From an uncultured Chthoniobacterales bacterium (GTDB taxonomy: Bacteria > Verrucomicrobiota > Verrucomicrobiia > Chthoniobacterales > CALDSX01), in assembly GCA_937924445.1 (NCBI GenBank), contig CALDSX010000001.1, positions 1 to 33,801 of the forward strand: a stretch of 33,801 nt of DNA, in the 5' to 3' direction. Shown here in pieces: positions 26,604 to 33,801 of the stretch. The translations under genes were made by a program, and so were the position numbers. The notes beneath the pieces are model-generated. The model searched no databases. It worked only from the letters and a program-made list of their open reading frames with translations, and was not told the origin of the DNA. Numbering within the stretch: position 1 is the stretch's first letter; every line of letters starts with the position of its first letter.

Positions 26604-29600
26604 TCAGGGCTCTGCTTTGTATGCTTCAGATGGGCTGCGCTCACTGACGTTGCGCAGCGCTTCGAAGCGCCGCAAGACCAGTTCTTGCGCGGTGGCGGCC
26701 AGCTCAGTGTAGATCGCTGGTTGCAGTCCGGCAAGCATCCTGAATCGCGTTTCGTTTTCGGTAAATCGCCCGATCGGCAGAGAGGGTTTTGAGCTGTCGA
26801 GTTTGAGAGGTTCTTCACCAACTCGACGTCGGCGCGGGTCGAAGCGATAGAGTGGCCAGAACCCCGTGTTGACAGCCAGTTTCTGCTGCTCCATCCCAAT
26901 CGAGAGAGAATACCCATGTGCAATGCAGTGGCTGTAGGCGATTATGATCGAAGGGCCACGGTAGCTCTCCGCCTCATGGAAAGCGCTGATGGTCTGGCCG
27001 TCTTTAGCCCCCATCGCCACGGATGCCACGTAGATATGACCATAGCTCATGAGCATGAGACCGAGATCTTTGCGCGGGAGATTTTTTCCGCTTGCAGCAA
27101 ATTTCGCCACAGCACTGAGCGGTGTGGATTTCGATGCCTGCCCACCAGTGTTGGAGTACACTTGGGTGTCCAATACGAGTACATTGATGTCGTGGGCACC
27201 GGAGAGGACATGGTCAAGCCCTCCGAAGCCGATATCGTAGGCCCAACCGTCGCCACCGACGATCCAAACTGACTTTTTAACAAGAAAATCAGACAGATCG
27301 AACAACTTCCGCAAGCCCGGATCTGACGGGCCAGAGCGAAGAGAAGAGCCATTACTCAGAAGCGCTTTGAGTGCGGCGACGCGTTCACGCTGGCTCTGAA
27401 TTCCGGTTTCGGTCGATTGATCCGCGTCGAGCAGACTCGAGATTAGATCATCCCCAATTCGCCCGGCTGCGCCGCGCAACAGGCGGCGCGCTTCGAAAGT
27501 GTGGTGGTCAACAGCAAGGCGAATGCCGAGCCCGAATTCTGCGTTGTCTTCAAACAGTGAGTTTGCCCAGGCTGGCCCACGCCCCGAAGCGTCTGTGGTG
27601 TAGGGGGTTGTGGGCAAATTCCCACCATAAATCGAGGAGCAGCCTGTGGCATTGGCGATGATGAGACGGTCACCATAAAGTTGTGTGAGCAGCTTCAAAT
27701 AAGGAGTCTCCCCACAACCCGCACAGGCACCCGAAAATTCAAAAAGCGGTTGCAGAAACTGAGAGCTTTTGACTTCCATACGTGCGGCTGCTCGTTCCGA
27801 CTCGGGAATTGAGAGGAAGAAATCCCAGTTTGCGCGCTCCGTTTCACGCAAGGGAAGCTGTTCCTGCATGTTTATTGCCTTTCGACGCGGGTTCGTTTTG
27901 TCTTTTGCAGGACAGACTTGAACGCAAAGTGAGCAGCCGGTGCAATCCTCCACGGCAACTTGAAGAGAGTAGCGTTTGCCGGGGAAGTCCTGCGATCGGA
28001 ATACAGTGCTCTTAAAGGTGGATGGGGCAGCTTCAAGCAACTGGGGATCATAGAATTTCGCACGAATTGTTGCATGCGGACAGACGAATACACATTTGTT
28101 GCATTGAATGCAGATGTCGGGCTCCCAGACTGGAACCTGCTGCGCAATATTGCGCTTTTCCCACCGTGCAGTGCCGGACGGCCAGACCCCGTCCGGCGGA
28201 AAAGCACTGACGGGCAAGCGGTCGCCGTGACCCGCGAGAAGAGTTGCTGTAACCCGTTGGACAAATTCCGGCACCGCCGGGGGGACCGGCGCATCCAGAG
28301 GAAACTCTGGCACGTGCGGATCCAACGGCGGAAAGGTGAAAAGTTTTTCCAAGGTCTGATCAACCGCACGACAATTTTTAGCGACTACCTCTTCGCCTTT
28401 TTTAAGATAAGTTTTACGGATGGATTCCTTTATTTTTTGGATTGCCTCCTCGCGCGGCAAAACACCGGAGATCGCGAAATAGCACGTCTGCATAATGGTG
28501 TTAATGCGCCCCCCCATGCCCGCCTCTGTGGCCACGCGATAAGCATCAATTCCATAACAGCGAATTCCTTTCTCACGAATATGCCGACGCGCTTCGGTCG
28601 GCATTCGCTCCCAAACCCGCGAGGGGTCTGAAGTGGTGTTGAGCAGAAAAACAGCACCTGGCGCGGCGTTTTCAAGCATATCGATCTTGCGAAGAAACTG
28701 CTCTTGGTGGCAGGCGATAAAATTTGCCTTGCGGATCAGATAAGATGAGCGGATTGGCTGAGGGCCAAAACGGAGGTGGGAGATGGTCATCGAACCCGAT
28801 TTCTTCGAGTCATAGACAAAATATCCCTGGGCGTAATTCTCTGTCTCCTCGCCGATAATTTTAATAGTGTTTTTGTTTGCTCCAACTGTCCCATCGGCCC
28901 CGAGCCCGAAAAACATTGCCCGCGAGACTGAGCTCGGCTCGATATCAAAATCTTCATCCCATGCCAACGATGTGCCTGTGACATCATCGTTTATGCCGAT
29001 TGTGAACCCATTTTTTGGATGTTTGCTCGAAAGATTTTCAAACACAGCGCGGACCATCGCCGGCGTAAATTCTTTAGATGACAACCCGTAGCGGCCACCG
29101 ACCACCTTTGGCAAGAGAGGCTGACGCAGCAACCCCGTTTCCGCAGCTTCATGCAACGCCACAATCACATCGAGTTTGAGCGGTTCCCCGATTGCCCCAG
29201 GTTCTTTCGTGCGGTCAAGAACCGCGATGTGCCGAACAGTCGGAGGAAGAGATGCAGCAAAATCCGCCACGTGCCATGGCCGATAAAGGCGCGGTTTGAG
29301 CACCCCAATGCGATCCCCTTTTTGGAGTGCCCACGCCACATATTCATGAGTCACATCTGCTCCACTGCCCATGACAACGATCACCTGCTCGGCCTCGGGG
29401 TGTCCAAAATAATCAAACAACGAATACTTTCGCCCTGTCAACCCTGCGAAACGTTCCATCTCCTCACGAACAATACCGGGAAGCGCAAGATAAAAGGAAT
29501 TACAAGCCTCCCGAGCCTGGAAGAACGCATCGGGGTTTTGCGCTGTGCCCCGTATGCTCGGATGGTCGGGACTCATTGCGCGCGCTTTGTGCGCTGCTAG

Positions 29601-30203
29601 AGCTCCCTCGTCTATCATCGCACGAATCTGGTTTTCACTGGTCAGCTCAATCTTTGAAACTTCATGCGAAGTCCGAAATCCATCGAAAAAATGGAGGAAT
29701 GGCACACGCGAACGAAGGCTTGCGGCATGAGCGATGATCGCCATGTCTTGGGCCTCCTGAACTGAATTTGAGCAAAGCATGGCGAAACCAGTAGAGCGGC
29801 AGGCCATGACGTCAGAGTGATCACCAAAAATGGAGAGTGCATGGGTGGCAATGGTACGCGCGGTCACATGCATTGTGAATGGGAGGAGTTCACCCGCGAT
29901 TTTGAACATTGCCGGAATCATGAGCAGAAGTCCCTGCGAGGCGGTGAAAGTGGTCGAGAGCGCACCTGCCTGAAGCATACCATGGACAGCTCCAGCTGCG
30001 CCGCCTTCGCTCTGCATTTCAATTATGGTGGGGGTTGCCCCCCAAAGATTGGGCTTTTCCAGACTGCGCCACTCGTCACACGACTCCGCCATTGGAGAAC
30101 TCGGAGTGATCGGATAAATCGCAATTGTTTCAGAGAGAAGGTAGGCGACACGCGCGACAGCCTCATTAGCGTCAAGGGTTTTGGACTCCGGATGATGGCT
30201 CAT
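26604..30203 (-). CDS. nifJ: Pyruvate:ferredoxin (flavodoxin) oxidoreductase
   Basis: This is a one-chain enzyme of 1199 residues, the full family length. It oxidises pyruvate and CoA to acetyl-CoA and CO2, reducing ferredoxin. Domain order: POR N-terminal (about 10-250, with LSETIAIYPITPSSPMAE), domain II (260-400) and the EKR region with TEARRHIREK. Then come two ferredoxin clusters (CIQCNKCVFVCPH and CTGCSLCVQVCPAK, about residues 690-770) and a proximal cluster start (SGACAGCGETPYLKLL). The TPP domain has TGCSSIYGGNLP, GGDGWAYDIGFGGLDHV and DTQVYSNTGGQASKSTPLSA. The ATG at 30203 gives MSHHPESKTLDANEAVA. It is co-transcribed with the DHOD-like gene. The enzyme is oxygen-sensitive and indicates anaerobic carbon metabolism. 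Confidence 0.97.
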   Translation of the reverse strand: MSHHPESKTLDANEAVARVAYLLSETIAIYPITPSSPMAESCDEWRSLEKPNLWGATPTIIEMQSEGGAAGAVHGMLQAGALSTTFTASQGLLLMIPAMFKIAGELLPFTMHVTARTIATHALSIFGDHSDVMACRSTGFAMLCSNSVQEAQDMAIIAHAASLRSRVPFLHFFDGFRTSHEVSKIELTSENQIRAMIDEGALAAHKARAMSPDHPSIRGTAQNPDAFFQAREACNSFYLALPGIVREEMERFAGLTGRKYSLFDYFGHPEAEQVIVVMGSGADVTHEYVAWALQKGDRIGVLKPRLYRPWHVADFAASLPPTVRHIAVLDRTKEPGAIGEPLKLDVIVALHEAAETGLLRQPLLPKVVGGRYGLSSKEFTPAMVRAVFENLSSKHPKNGFTIGINDDVTGTSLAWDEDFDIEPSSVSRAMFFGLGADGTVGANKNTIKIIGEETENYAQGYFVYDSKKSGSMTISHLRFGPQPIRSSYLIRKANFIACHQEQFLRKIDMLENAAPGAVFLLNTTSDPSRVWERMPTEARRHIREKGIRCYGIDAYRVATEAGMGGRINTIMQTCYFAISGVLPREEAIQKIKESIRKTYLKKGEEVVAKNCRAVDQTLEKLFTFPPLDPHVPEFPLDAPVPPAVPEFVQRVTATLLAGHGDRLPVSAFPPDGVWPSGTARWEKRNIAQQVPVWEPDICIQCNKCVFVCPHATIRAKFYDPQLLEAAPSTFKSTVFRSQDFPGKRYSLQVAVEDCTGCSLCVQVCPAKDKTNPRRKAINMQEQLPLRETERANWDFFLSIPESERAAARMEVKSSQFLQPLFEFSGACAGCGETPYLKLLTQLYGDRLIIANATGCSSIYGGNLPTTPYTTDASGRGPAWANSLFEDNAEFGLGIRLAVDHHTFEARRLLRGAAGRIGDDLISSLLDADQSTETGIQSQRERVAALKALLSNGSSLRSGPSDPGLRKLFDLSDFLVKKSVWIVGGDGWAYDIGFGGLDHVLSGAHDINVLVLDTQVYSNTGGQASKSTPLSAVAKFAASGKNLPRKDLGLMLMSYGHIYVASVAMGAKDGQTISAFHEAESYRGPSIIIAYSHCIAHGYSLSIGMEQQKLAVNTGFWPLYRFDPRRRRVGEEPLKLDSSKPSLPIGRFTENETRFRMLAGLQPAIYTELAATAQELVLRRFEALRNVSERSPSEAYKAEP

Positions 30204-30256
30204 AGTAATATCTTATTAATAAATGCTTTTTGAGCAGAATGAACTCTGGACTCTGC

Positions 30257-30306
30257 AATAAATCCGCTCGAATGCGGCATCGGCAAGGCCGAGTCGAAGA
30301 TTTATT
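30257..30306 (-). promoter_or_regulatory. Hairpin in the nifJ 5' region
   Basis: AATAAATC (30257-30264) and GATTTATT (30299-30306) form a perfect 8-bp outer stem, and CGGC/GCCG (30281-30284 with 288-291) an inner one. It lies about 55 bases before the nifJ start codon, on the side that would be its leader. A T-run like that of a terminator is absent. It could be an RNA structure or a DNA-binding site. Confidence 0.35.
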
Positions 30307-30421
30307 ATTGCTTTAATGATTCCAAAAACGAGTTGAATTTCAAGCAAAAACTATAAGTTAAACTAATGGTAATTGATTTACGGTATAAAATGGGATAAAA
30401 TAAAAAAAATTAAAAAATTTA

Positions 30422-30450
30422 TTGACGCACTCAGCGCTTTGTTGTATGAT
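30422..30450 (+). promoter_or_regulatory. Strong sigma70-type promoter of the structured RNA
   Basis: TTGACG (30422-30427) and TATGAT (30445-30450) are separated by exactly 17 bases, in an AT-rich upstream context. Predicted transcription starts near 30457 on the plus strand, opposite to nifJ and to the solute-binding protein gene. Confidence 0.7.
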
Positions 30451-30456
30451 TTGGCT

Positions 30457-30855
30457 GTAACGAAAATGGTTTTGTTGGTTCTCCACTTTCGTCACTTCAG
30501 GAGGCAGTTTCGCTCCTGCGAACATAGGTTGAAAGGTTTGTGGCTTCGTTGGCACAAACCAAGATTCCGCGCAACTGCCATCCCAGATGGCATCTGGGTG
30601 CGGGCAAGCCCGTATGGATGCCCGCACCATCCCCAAAAAGACTCTGCAGTCCAAGTCTTGCGGGGAACAGAAAAAACTGGGTTATTTTCCGGAGCCGCGC
30701 CAGTTGAGGCGGCCAAATCCGGACTGCACAACACATAGGATGAGCAGGCGCTCATCCGCGACACACGGAGCACAAAAAGCCTTGCGCTGTCACACGCGGT
30801 GCAGGGCGCATTAGGCGCGGGGGTTTTTCCCGGACCCCCGCGCCAACTTATTTTT
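30457..30855 (+). ncRNA. Candidate structured non-coding RNA of about 400 nt
   Basis: No plausible ORF of good composition fits, but successive stems do. They are: ACGAAA 30460/TTTCGT 30487; CAGGAG 30498/CTCCTG 30513; GGTTTGTG 30535/CACAAACC 30553 (8 bp); CCCAGAT 30582/ATCTGGG 30592; GGTGCGGGCA 30597/TGCCCGCACC 30619 (10 bp). Further on: CCCC and AAGACT 30631-30643 with AGTCTT and GGGG to 30665; TCCGGA and GCCGC 30688-30698 with GCGGC and TCCGGA to 30723; GGATGAGC 30738/GCTCATCC 30750 (8 bp). A terminator follows. A promoter stands in front. I checked by eye for RNase P, tmRNA, SRP and 6S signatures and did not see them. Identity is open. Confidence 0.6.
30814..30855 (+). terminator. Intrinsic terminator of the structured RNA
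   Basis: GGCGCGGGGG (30814-30823) pairs perfectly with CCCCCGCGCC (30835-30844) around an 11-base loop. The tail AACTTATTTTT follows on the plus strand. No T-rich tail exists on the minus side, so the direction is plus. Confidence 0.65.
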
Positions 30856-31026
30856 CACGAAATTTTATTATTCTAGCTTAACCCCGCTGACTCCTTCTTT
30901 GTCGACAACCAGTTCTTTTTCCCTCCAATTTTAGGGCATTTGCAGGCCCTTTCTTCTATTCGCTTGGCTGGCTCTGCTCCAAGGCCGGGAGACTGTGCTG
31001 AGGCAACGGTTGCGCTGAAGGGAAGG

Positions 31027-32898
31027 CTACTCGGAATAGACCACTTTCCCGGGCGCGGCAGGTAGGCTTAAGTCTGCGGCTCGAGCGGTTTCGAGCGCAG
31101 CGGCCTTTTCGCGGTCAAACCACCAATAAACAATTGCCGAAGTTTCCCGACCAAACCGATCGAGAACGGTTTTTGGCATGCCGAAACGATTCCAATAAAG
31201 AAGCCGGGAACGATCTGACTGCCATAGAAGAACATATGGCATCTCTCGTGTGACGATGTTGTCAATCTGACGAATGATTTCATTTCGTTTCACCAGGTCG
31301 AGTTCAGTTTTTTGTTGCTGGATCAGGGCATCCACTTCCTTGTTTCGGAACCCGGGAATGTTAAAAGTCGCCGGTTCATCAGCGGTCTTTGAGGACCAGA
31401 GAGACTCCGGATCGCGCAAGCGTCCGGCTCCCCATGCCACCCAAGCCATATCGAACTTATGCTCGTCAAGCCGTTTGGAATAGGTTGATTGAGAGACCGT
31501 TTCCACTGCCGCGTCAATGCCGACCCTCTGCAAATCCTGCATGTAGATATTCAGATGAGGGAGCGGGTCCCCACTGTAAAGAAATGACAATTTGAAGGGT
31601 TGGCCATCTTTCTCCAAGCGACCCGAAGAATTGACCGTCCACCCGGCTTCGGCAAGCAACGCCCGCGCTCTCTCGGGGTCATAGCTCAGCATTGGTGCGT
31701 TTGGATTAATGTTCCCCTCGAAAAGATCGGGGTAGTATGAGTTAAGGAGGAAATACTGGCGATACATCAGTTTGTCAAGCATCTGCTCGCGATTTAGAAG
31801 TCGGGCTAAAGCCTCCCGCACGCGCAGATCTTGAAACAAAGGCCGACGAAGATTCATTGCAAATCCCTGAAAGGCCTTTGGTTCATCGTTGAAAACCTCT
31901 TGGCGTATCACCCAACCTTTTTCAACAGCGGGGAAACGTGTCTGTTCCGCCCAAATAGCCGCTGTGTAGATGGCATACATATCAAAGTCGCCTTTTTTAA
32001 GAGCCTCGAGCGATTTGTGGCGGTCTTCCATGAACCGAAAGCGAAGGTAATCAAAATTGTATTTGCCGACATTCTGGCGAAGCACGCGGCCCCACCAGTC
32101 GCCACGGCGTTTGAGAAGCACACTGCGCTCGTTGAGCACCTGTTTCAGTTCATAGGGCCCGCTTATTACAGGGAAATCAAAATTGAAGGAGGAGAATTCC
32201 TTGCCGCCCATCACATGCCGAGGAAAGGCGTTCAGGCCACCCGCATCCCAAAAAGCCGACCAGTGGCGTTCCTTGGCGCGAACGCGCAACGTTTTAGGGC
32301 CTAGCGCCTCGGGTCGCTCCAGTCGCGAAAGACTCACCCGAAACGATGATGTTGGGTTTTTTGGATCCATCATCGTATCGAAGTAAAAGACAAAATCTTC
32401 GGCTTCCACCGGTCGGCCATCACTCCAGGAGGCTTGAGGATAGATTTCGAATGTGAATTCCATTTGATCTTCAGAGATGCTCCAGTTCTTTGCCAGCACA
32501 CCTTGCGGGCGGTTTTCTACCGGATGCAATCCGAGGAGAGGCTCAAACATCAGCCCGCAGATCGTGCCAGTCAGAGAATTCGTATCGAGCCAATAGTTGA
32601 GTGAAGCTGGAAACCCTCCACCCCAGGTTGTAAAGGTGCCGCCACGTTGCGCTTTCGGATCGGCAATCGGATCCAACTCCCCAGTTTCTTCTACCACAAA
32701 CGGCGCATCTTCGACAGGAGGCAAGCGATCTGCAGGATTGCCTGCCGTGCTGTCTCGGCGTTTTGTGCATCCAACAGTCCCCAACAGAAACCCAAGAACC
32801 AAAGTGAAGACGAGTTTGACCGGCAAATCGTGCCACTGGTTGAAAGCGTGGTCGAATGGGAGTAACGTGACTGTTTGGGTTTTTGAGCCAAGATTCAT
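31027..32898 (-). CDS. Oligopeptide-type ABC transporter substrate-binding lipoprotein
   Basis: An SBP family 5 protein of about 623 residues. The lipoprotein signal peptide is VKLVFTLVLGFLLGTVGC, lipobox GTVGC, followed by a polar linker (TKRRDSTAGN). Family features are PQGVLAKNWSISEDQMEFTF, WSDGRPVEAEDFVFYFDTMM, LRVREALARLLNREQMLD and LLNSYYPDLFEGN. LAEAGWTVNSSGRLEKDGQP and MPYVLLWQSDRSRLLYWNRF also occur. It resembles YejA-type peptide binders. No permease or ATPase gene follows, so partners lie elsewhere. The ATG at 32898 gives a long N-region; an in-frame TTG at 32826 would start the signal peptide directly. Confidence 0.85.
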   Translation of the reverse strand: MNLGSKTQTVTLLPFDHAFNQWHDLPVKLVFTLVLGFLLGTVGCTKRRDSTAGNPADRLPPVEDAPFVVEETGELDPIADPKAQRGGTFTTWGGGFPASLNYWLDTNSLTGTICGLMFEPLLGLHPVENRPQGVLAKNWSISEDQMEFTFEIYPQASWSDGRPVEAEDFVFYFDTMMDPKNPTSSFRVSLSRLERPEALGPKTLRVRAKERHWSAFWDAGGLNAFPRHVMGGKEFSSFNFDFPVISGPYELKQVLNERSVLLKRRGDWWGRVLRQNVGKYNFDYLRFRFMEDRHKSLEALKKGDFDMYAIYTAAIWAEQTRFPAVEKGWVIRQEVFNDEPKAFQGFAMNLRRPLFQDLRVREALARLLNREQMLDKLMYRQYFLLNSYYPDLFEGNINPNAPMLSYDPERARALLAEAGWTVNSSGRLEKDGQPFKLSFLYSGDPLPHLNIYMQDLQRVGIDAAVETVSQSTYSKRLDEHKFDMAWVAWGAGRLRDPESLWSSKTADEPATFNIPGFRNKEVDALIQQQKTELDLVKRNEIIRQIDNIVTREMPYVLLWQSDRSRLLYWNRFGMPKTVLDRFGRETSAIVYWWFDREKAAALETARAADLSLPAAPGKVVYSE

Positions 32899-33004
32899 TT
32901 GGACAACATTAGACGAGTGGAGGCCTGCTGCAACAGGCAAAGCCAGGCGCAATCTTCCATACAATCGCGCAAGGTAGAGCGCTCAAAAATTCCGTAAATT
33001 ATTC

Positions 33005-33033
33005 TTGACCCTTCGACATTTGTCTTCGATAAT
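33005..33033 (+). promoter_or_regulatory. Promoter of rpmB
   Basis: TTGACC (33005-33010), a 17-base spacer and GATAAT (33028-33033) form a near-consensus sigma70-type promoter. Transcription would start near 33040, leaving a leader of about 157 bases before the rpmB ATG. Confidence 0.6.
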
Positions 33034-33196
33034 TCTTTTTTTAAAAGAGAAGTTATTCTGATGGCTTGGACCGCTTGGACCAAGTCGGAATTGCACCTCT
33101 CTAAACGATCGGCGCTAAAAGCGCAAGCAACGGCATCTTCTGCTTCTGCGGATCGCCGCACCAGCCTAACTTTTCCACCCTAAAAGTATATATTCC

Positions 33197-33460
33197 ATGG
33201 CCAAAATCTGTGAAATCACCGGAGCTCGTCCAGGCAAAGGAAGCGTCATCCATCGCCGCGGTCTCGCCAAGAAAAAAGGTGGCGTTGGCCAGCACGTCAC
33301 CGCAACAAATTTCCGCCAGTTCGACCTCAACCTTAAAAAGCGTCGCATTTGGGTTCCTGAACTGGAGAAATACGTCACCGTTAAACTTACCATGCGGGCA
33401 TTAAAGACTATGAACAAAAACGGCATTTATGCGACGCTGAAAGCTGCCGGTCTGGTGTGA
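33197..33460 (+). CDS. rpmB: 50S ribosomal protein L28
   Basis: The product has 87 residues, normal for L28. The pattern is CEITGARPGKGSVIHRRGLA, then RQFDLNLKKRRIWVPELEKY, VTVKLTMRALKTMNKNGIYATL. Only one Cys is present, so it is the zinc-free form. It is basic and binds 23S rRNA in the large subunit. A strong promoter lies 160 bases upstream. The usual partner rpmG is not adjacent in this window. Confidence 0.95.
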   Translation: MAKICEITGARPGKGSVIHRRGLAKKKGGVGQHVTATNFRQFDLNLKKRRIWVPELEKYVTVKLTMRALKTMNKNGIYATLKAAGLV

Positions 33461-33575
33461 AGTGCTTTGCCATCTCACGCTCACGAAAACCGCTTGTTGA
33501 CATACTGTTCAGAATTTTGCCCTTTAAAGATAGCTCCCCCCTCTCAATCTCAACCCTCAAAAAACCTAACCAACT

Positions 33576-33776
33576 ATGGCTTATTCGGTTGTCAGTAAAA
33601 AATCTGGTAAAACCTACTACCTCCACTCCCGCCTCCAAGAGCTTCGCGGGGGGCGCAAAGTGACGCTTTATTTCTTCTCTGGAACGATCGGCGAAGGTGC
33701 TTTAGACGCTCTGCCTGAAGGCTATGTTGTGAGCGAGAACGGGCGTACAGGTCTTCCTTTGCTTAAAAAAAGTTAA
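33576..33776 (+). CDS. Small conserved-looking basic protein, unknown function
   Basis: The product has 66 residues: MAYSVVSKKSGKTYYLHSRL, then ELRGGRKVTLYFFSGTI, EGALDALPEGYVVSENGRTG and LPLLKKS. It is basic, without signal peptide or membrane segment. The alternation of aromatic and polar residues suggests a small beta-rich fold. I recall similar short proteins in other bacteria without assigned function. The gene follows rpmB by 115 bases. That gap contains a TTGACA (33497-33502) without a matching -10, so it may be read from its own or from the rpmB promoter. The name cannot be narrowed further. Confidence 0.65.
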   Translation: MAYSVVSKKSGKTYYLHSRLQELRGGRKVTLYFFSGTIGEGALDALPEGYVVSENGRTGLPLLKKS

Positions 33777-33801
33777 TCAGCCTTAATCCATCTGAAAGCC
33801 G

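Noticed and set aside
30457-30855. RNase P RNA, tmRNA, SRP RNA or 6S RNA
   Set aside because: The universal sequence elements of each were looked for by eye and not found, although ACAGAA at 30668 is present by itself.
32895-33161. 88-codon minus-strand ORF between rpmB and the solute-binding protein gene
   Set aside because: It overlaps the rpmB promoter and leader on the other strand and shows no recognisable family.
33497-33520. Promoter for the small protein after rpmB
   Set aside because: TTGACA is perfect, but no acceptable -10 occurs at 16-18 bases.
1-33801. tRNA, rRNA or CRISPR loci
   Set aside because: No T-arm consensus with a matching acceptor stem, no rRNA signature and no regularly spaced repeats were seen by eye. 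A tRNAscan-SE run would be decisive.

Overview
The window most resembles a chromosome segment from a member of the PVC group, probably Verrucomicrobiota. The clues are a secreted CAP-domain protein whose C-terminus matches my recollection of verrucomicrobial exoproteins (a DG-x-x-N-L-L-x-F segment, a speckled beta region and a terminal F-I-R-L-R-V), the pairing of a one-chain pyruvate:ferredoxin oxidoreductase with a dihydroorotate dehydrogenase-like protein, and mostly weak Shine-Dalgarno sequences. The assignment rests on protein resemblance, not on rRNA. Pyruvate:ferredoxin oxidoreductase, a sodium-pumping decarboxylase module, a GH1 beta-glucosidase, xylulokinase and a glycogen branching enzyme suggest a fermentative or facultatively anaerobic sugar user.

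Layout. Positions 1-1490 are GC-rich, unlike the rest, and hold two broken DUF4338 (DruA-like) genes facing each other. Each overlaps the first codons of an IS66-type transposase by ATGA, and the two fragments meet tail to tail near 760. Positions 1612-2259 hold no convincing gene. At 2260-3902 an ArsR-type regulator and a DUF318 permease form a metal or metalloid efflux operon. At 4045-6090 lies the secreted CAP protein. At 6453-7706 lies a TIR-like domain fused to a formylglycine-generating-enzyme-like domain. A small membrane protein (7759-8223, minus) follows. Positions about 8950-10530 hold a heavily decayed large gene.

From 10734 on, ordinary metabolism dominates: NAD(P)H-hydrate repair (nnr), a RfaE2-type nucleotidyltransferase, a lipoprotein, and a plus-strand decarboxylase operon (gamma-like subunit, beta subunit, biotin carrier). 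The beta subunit carries an inserted lipoyl-like domain without the modified lysine, and no carboxyltransferase alpha subunit is present here. A long minus-strand run from 30203 down to 16068 then holds nifJ, the dihydroorotate dehydrogenase-like gene, a cation diffusion facilitator, glgB, xylB, a GH1 beta-glucosidase, hemW, a secreted hypothetical protein, a rhodanese and sufE.

The intergenic region upstream of nifJ contains the strongest candidate for something undescribed. A consensus sigma70-type promoter (30422-30450) is followed by about 400 nt with at least seven perfect or near-perfect hairpins and a GC-rich terminator (30814-30855), and no plausible ORF. I do not recognise it as RNase P RNA, tmRNA, SRP RNA or 6S RNA. 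The window ends with an oligopeptide-type solute-binding lipoprotein, rpmB behind a strong promoter with a long leader, and a 66-residue conserved-looking basic protein.
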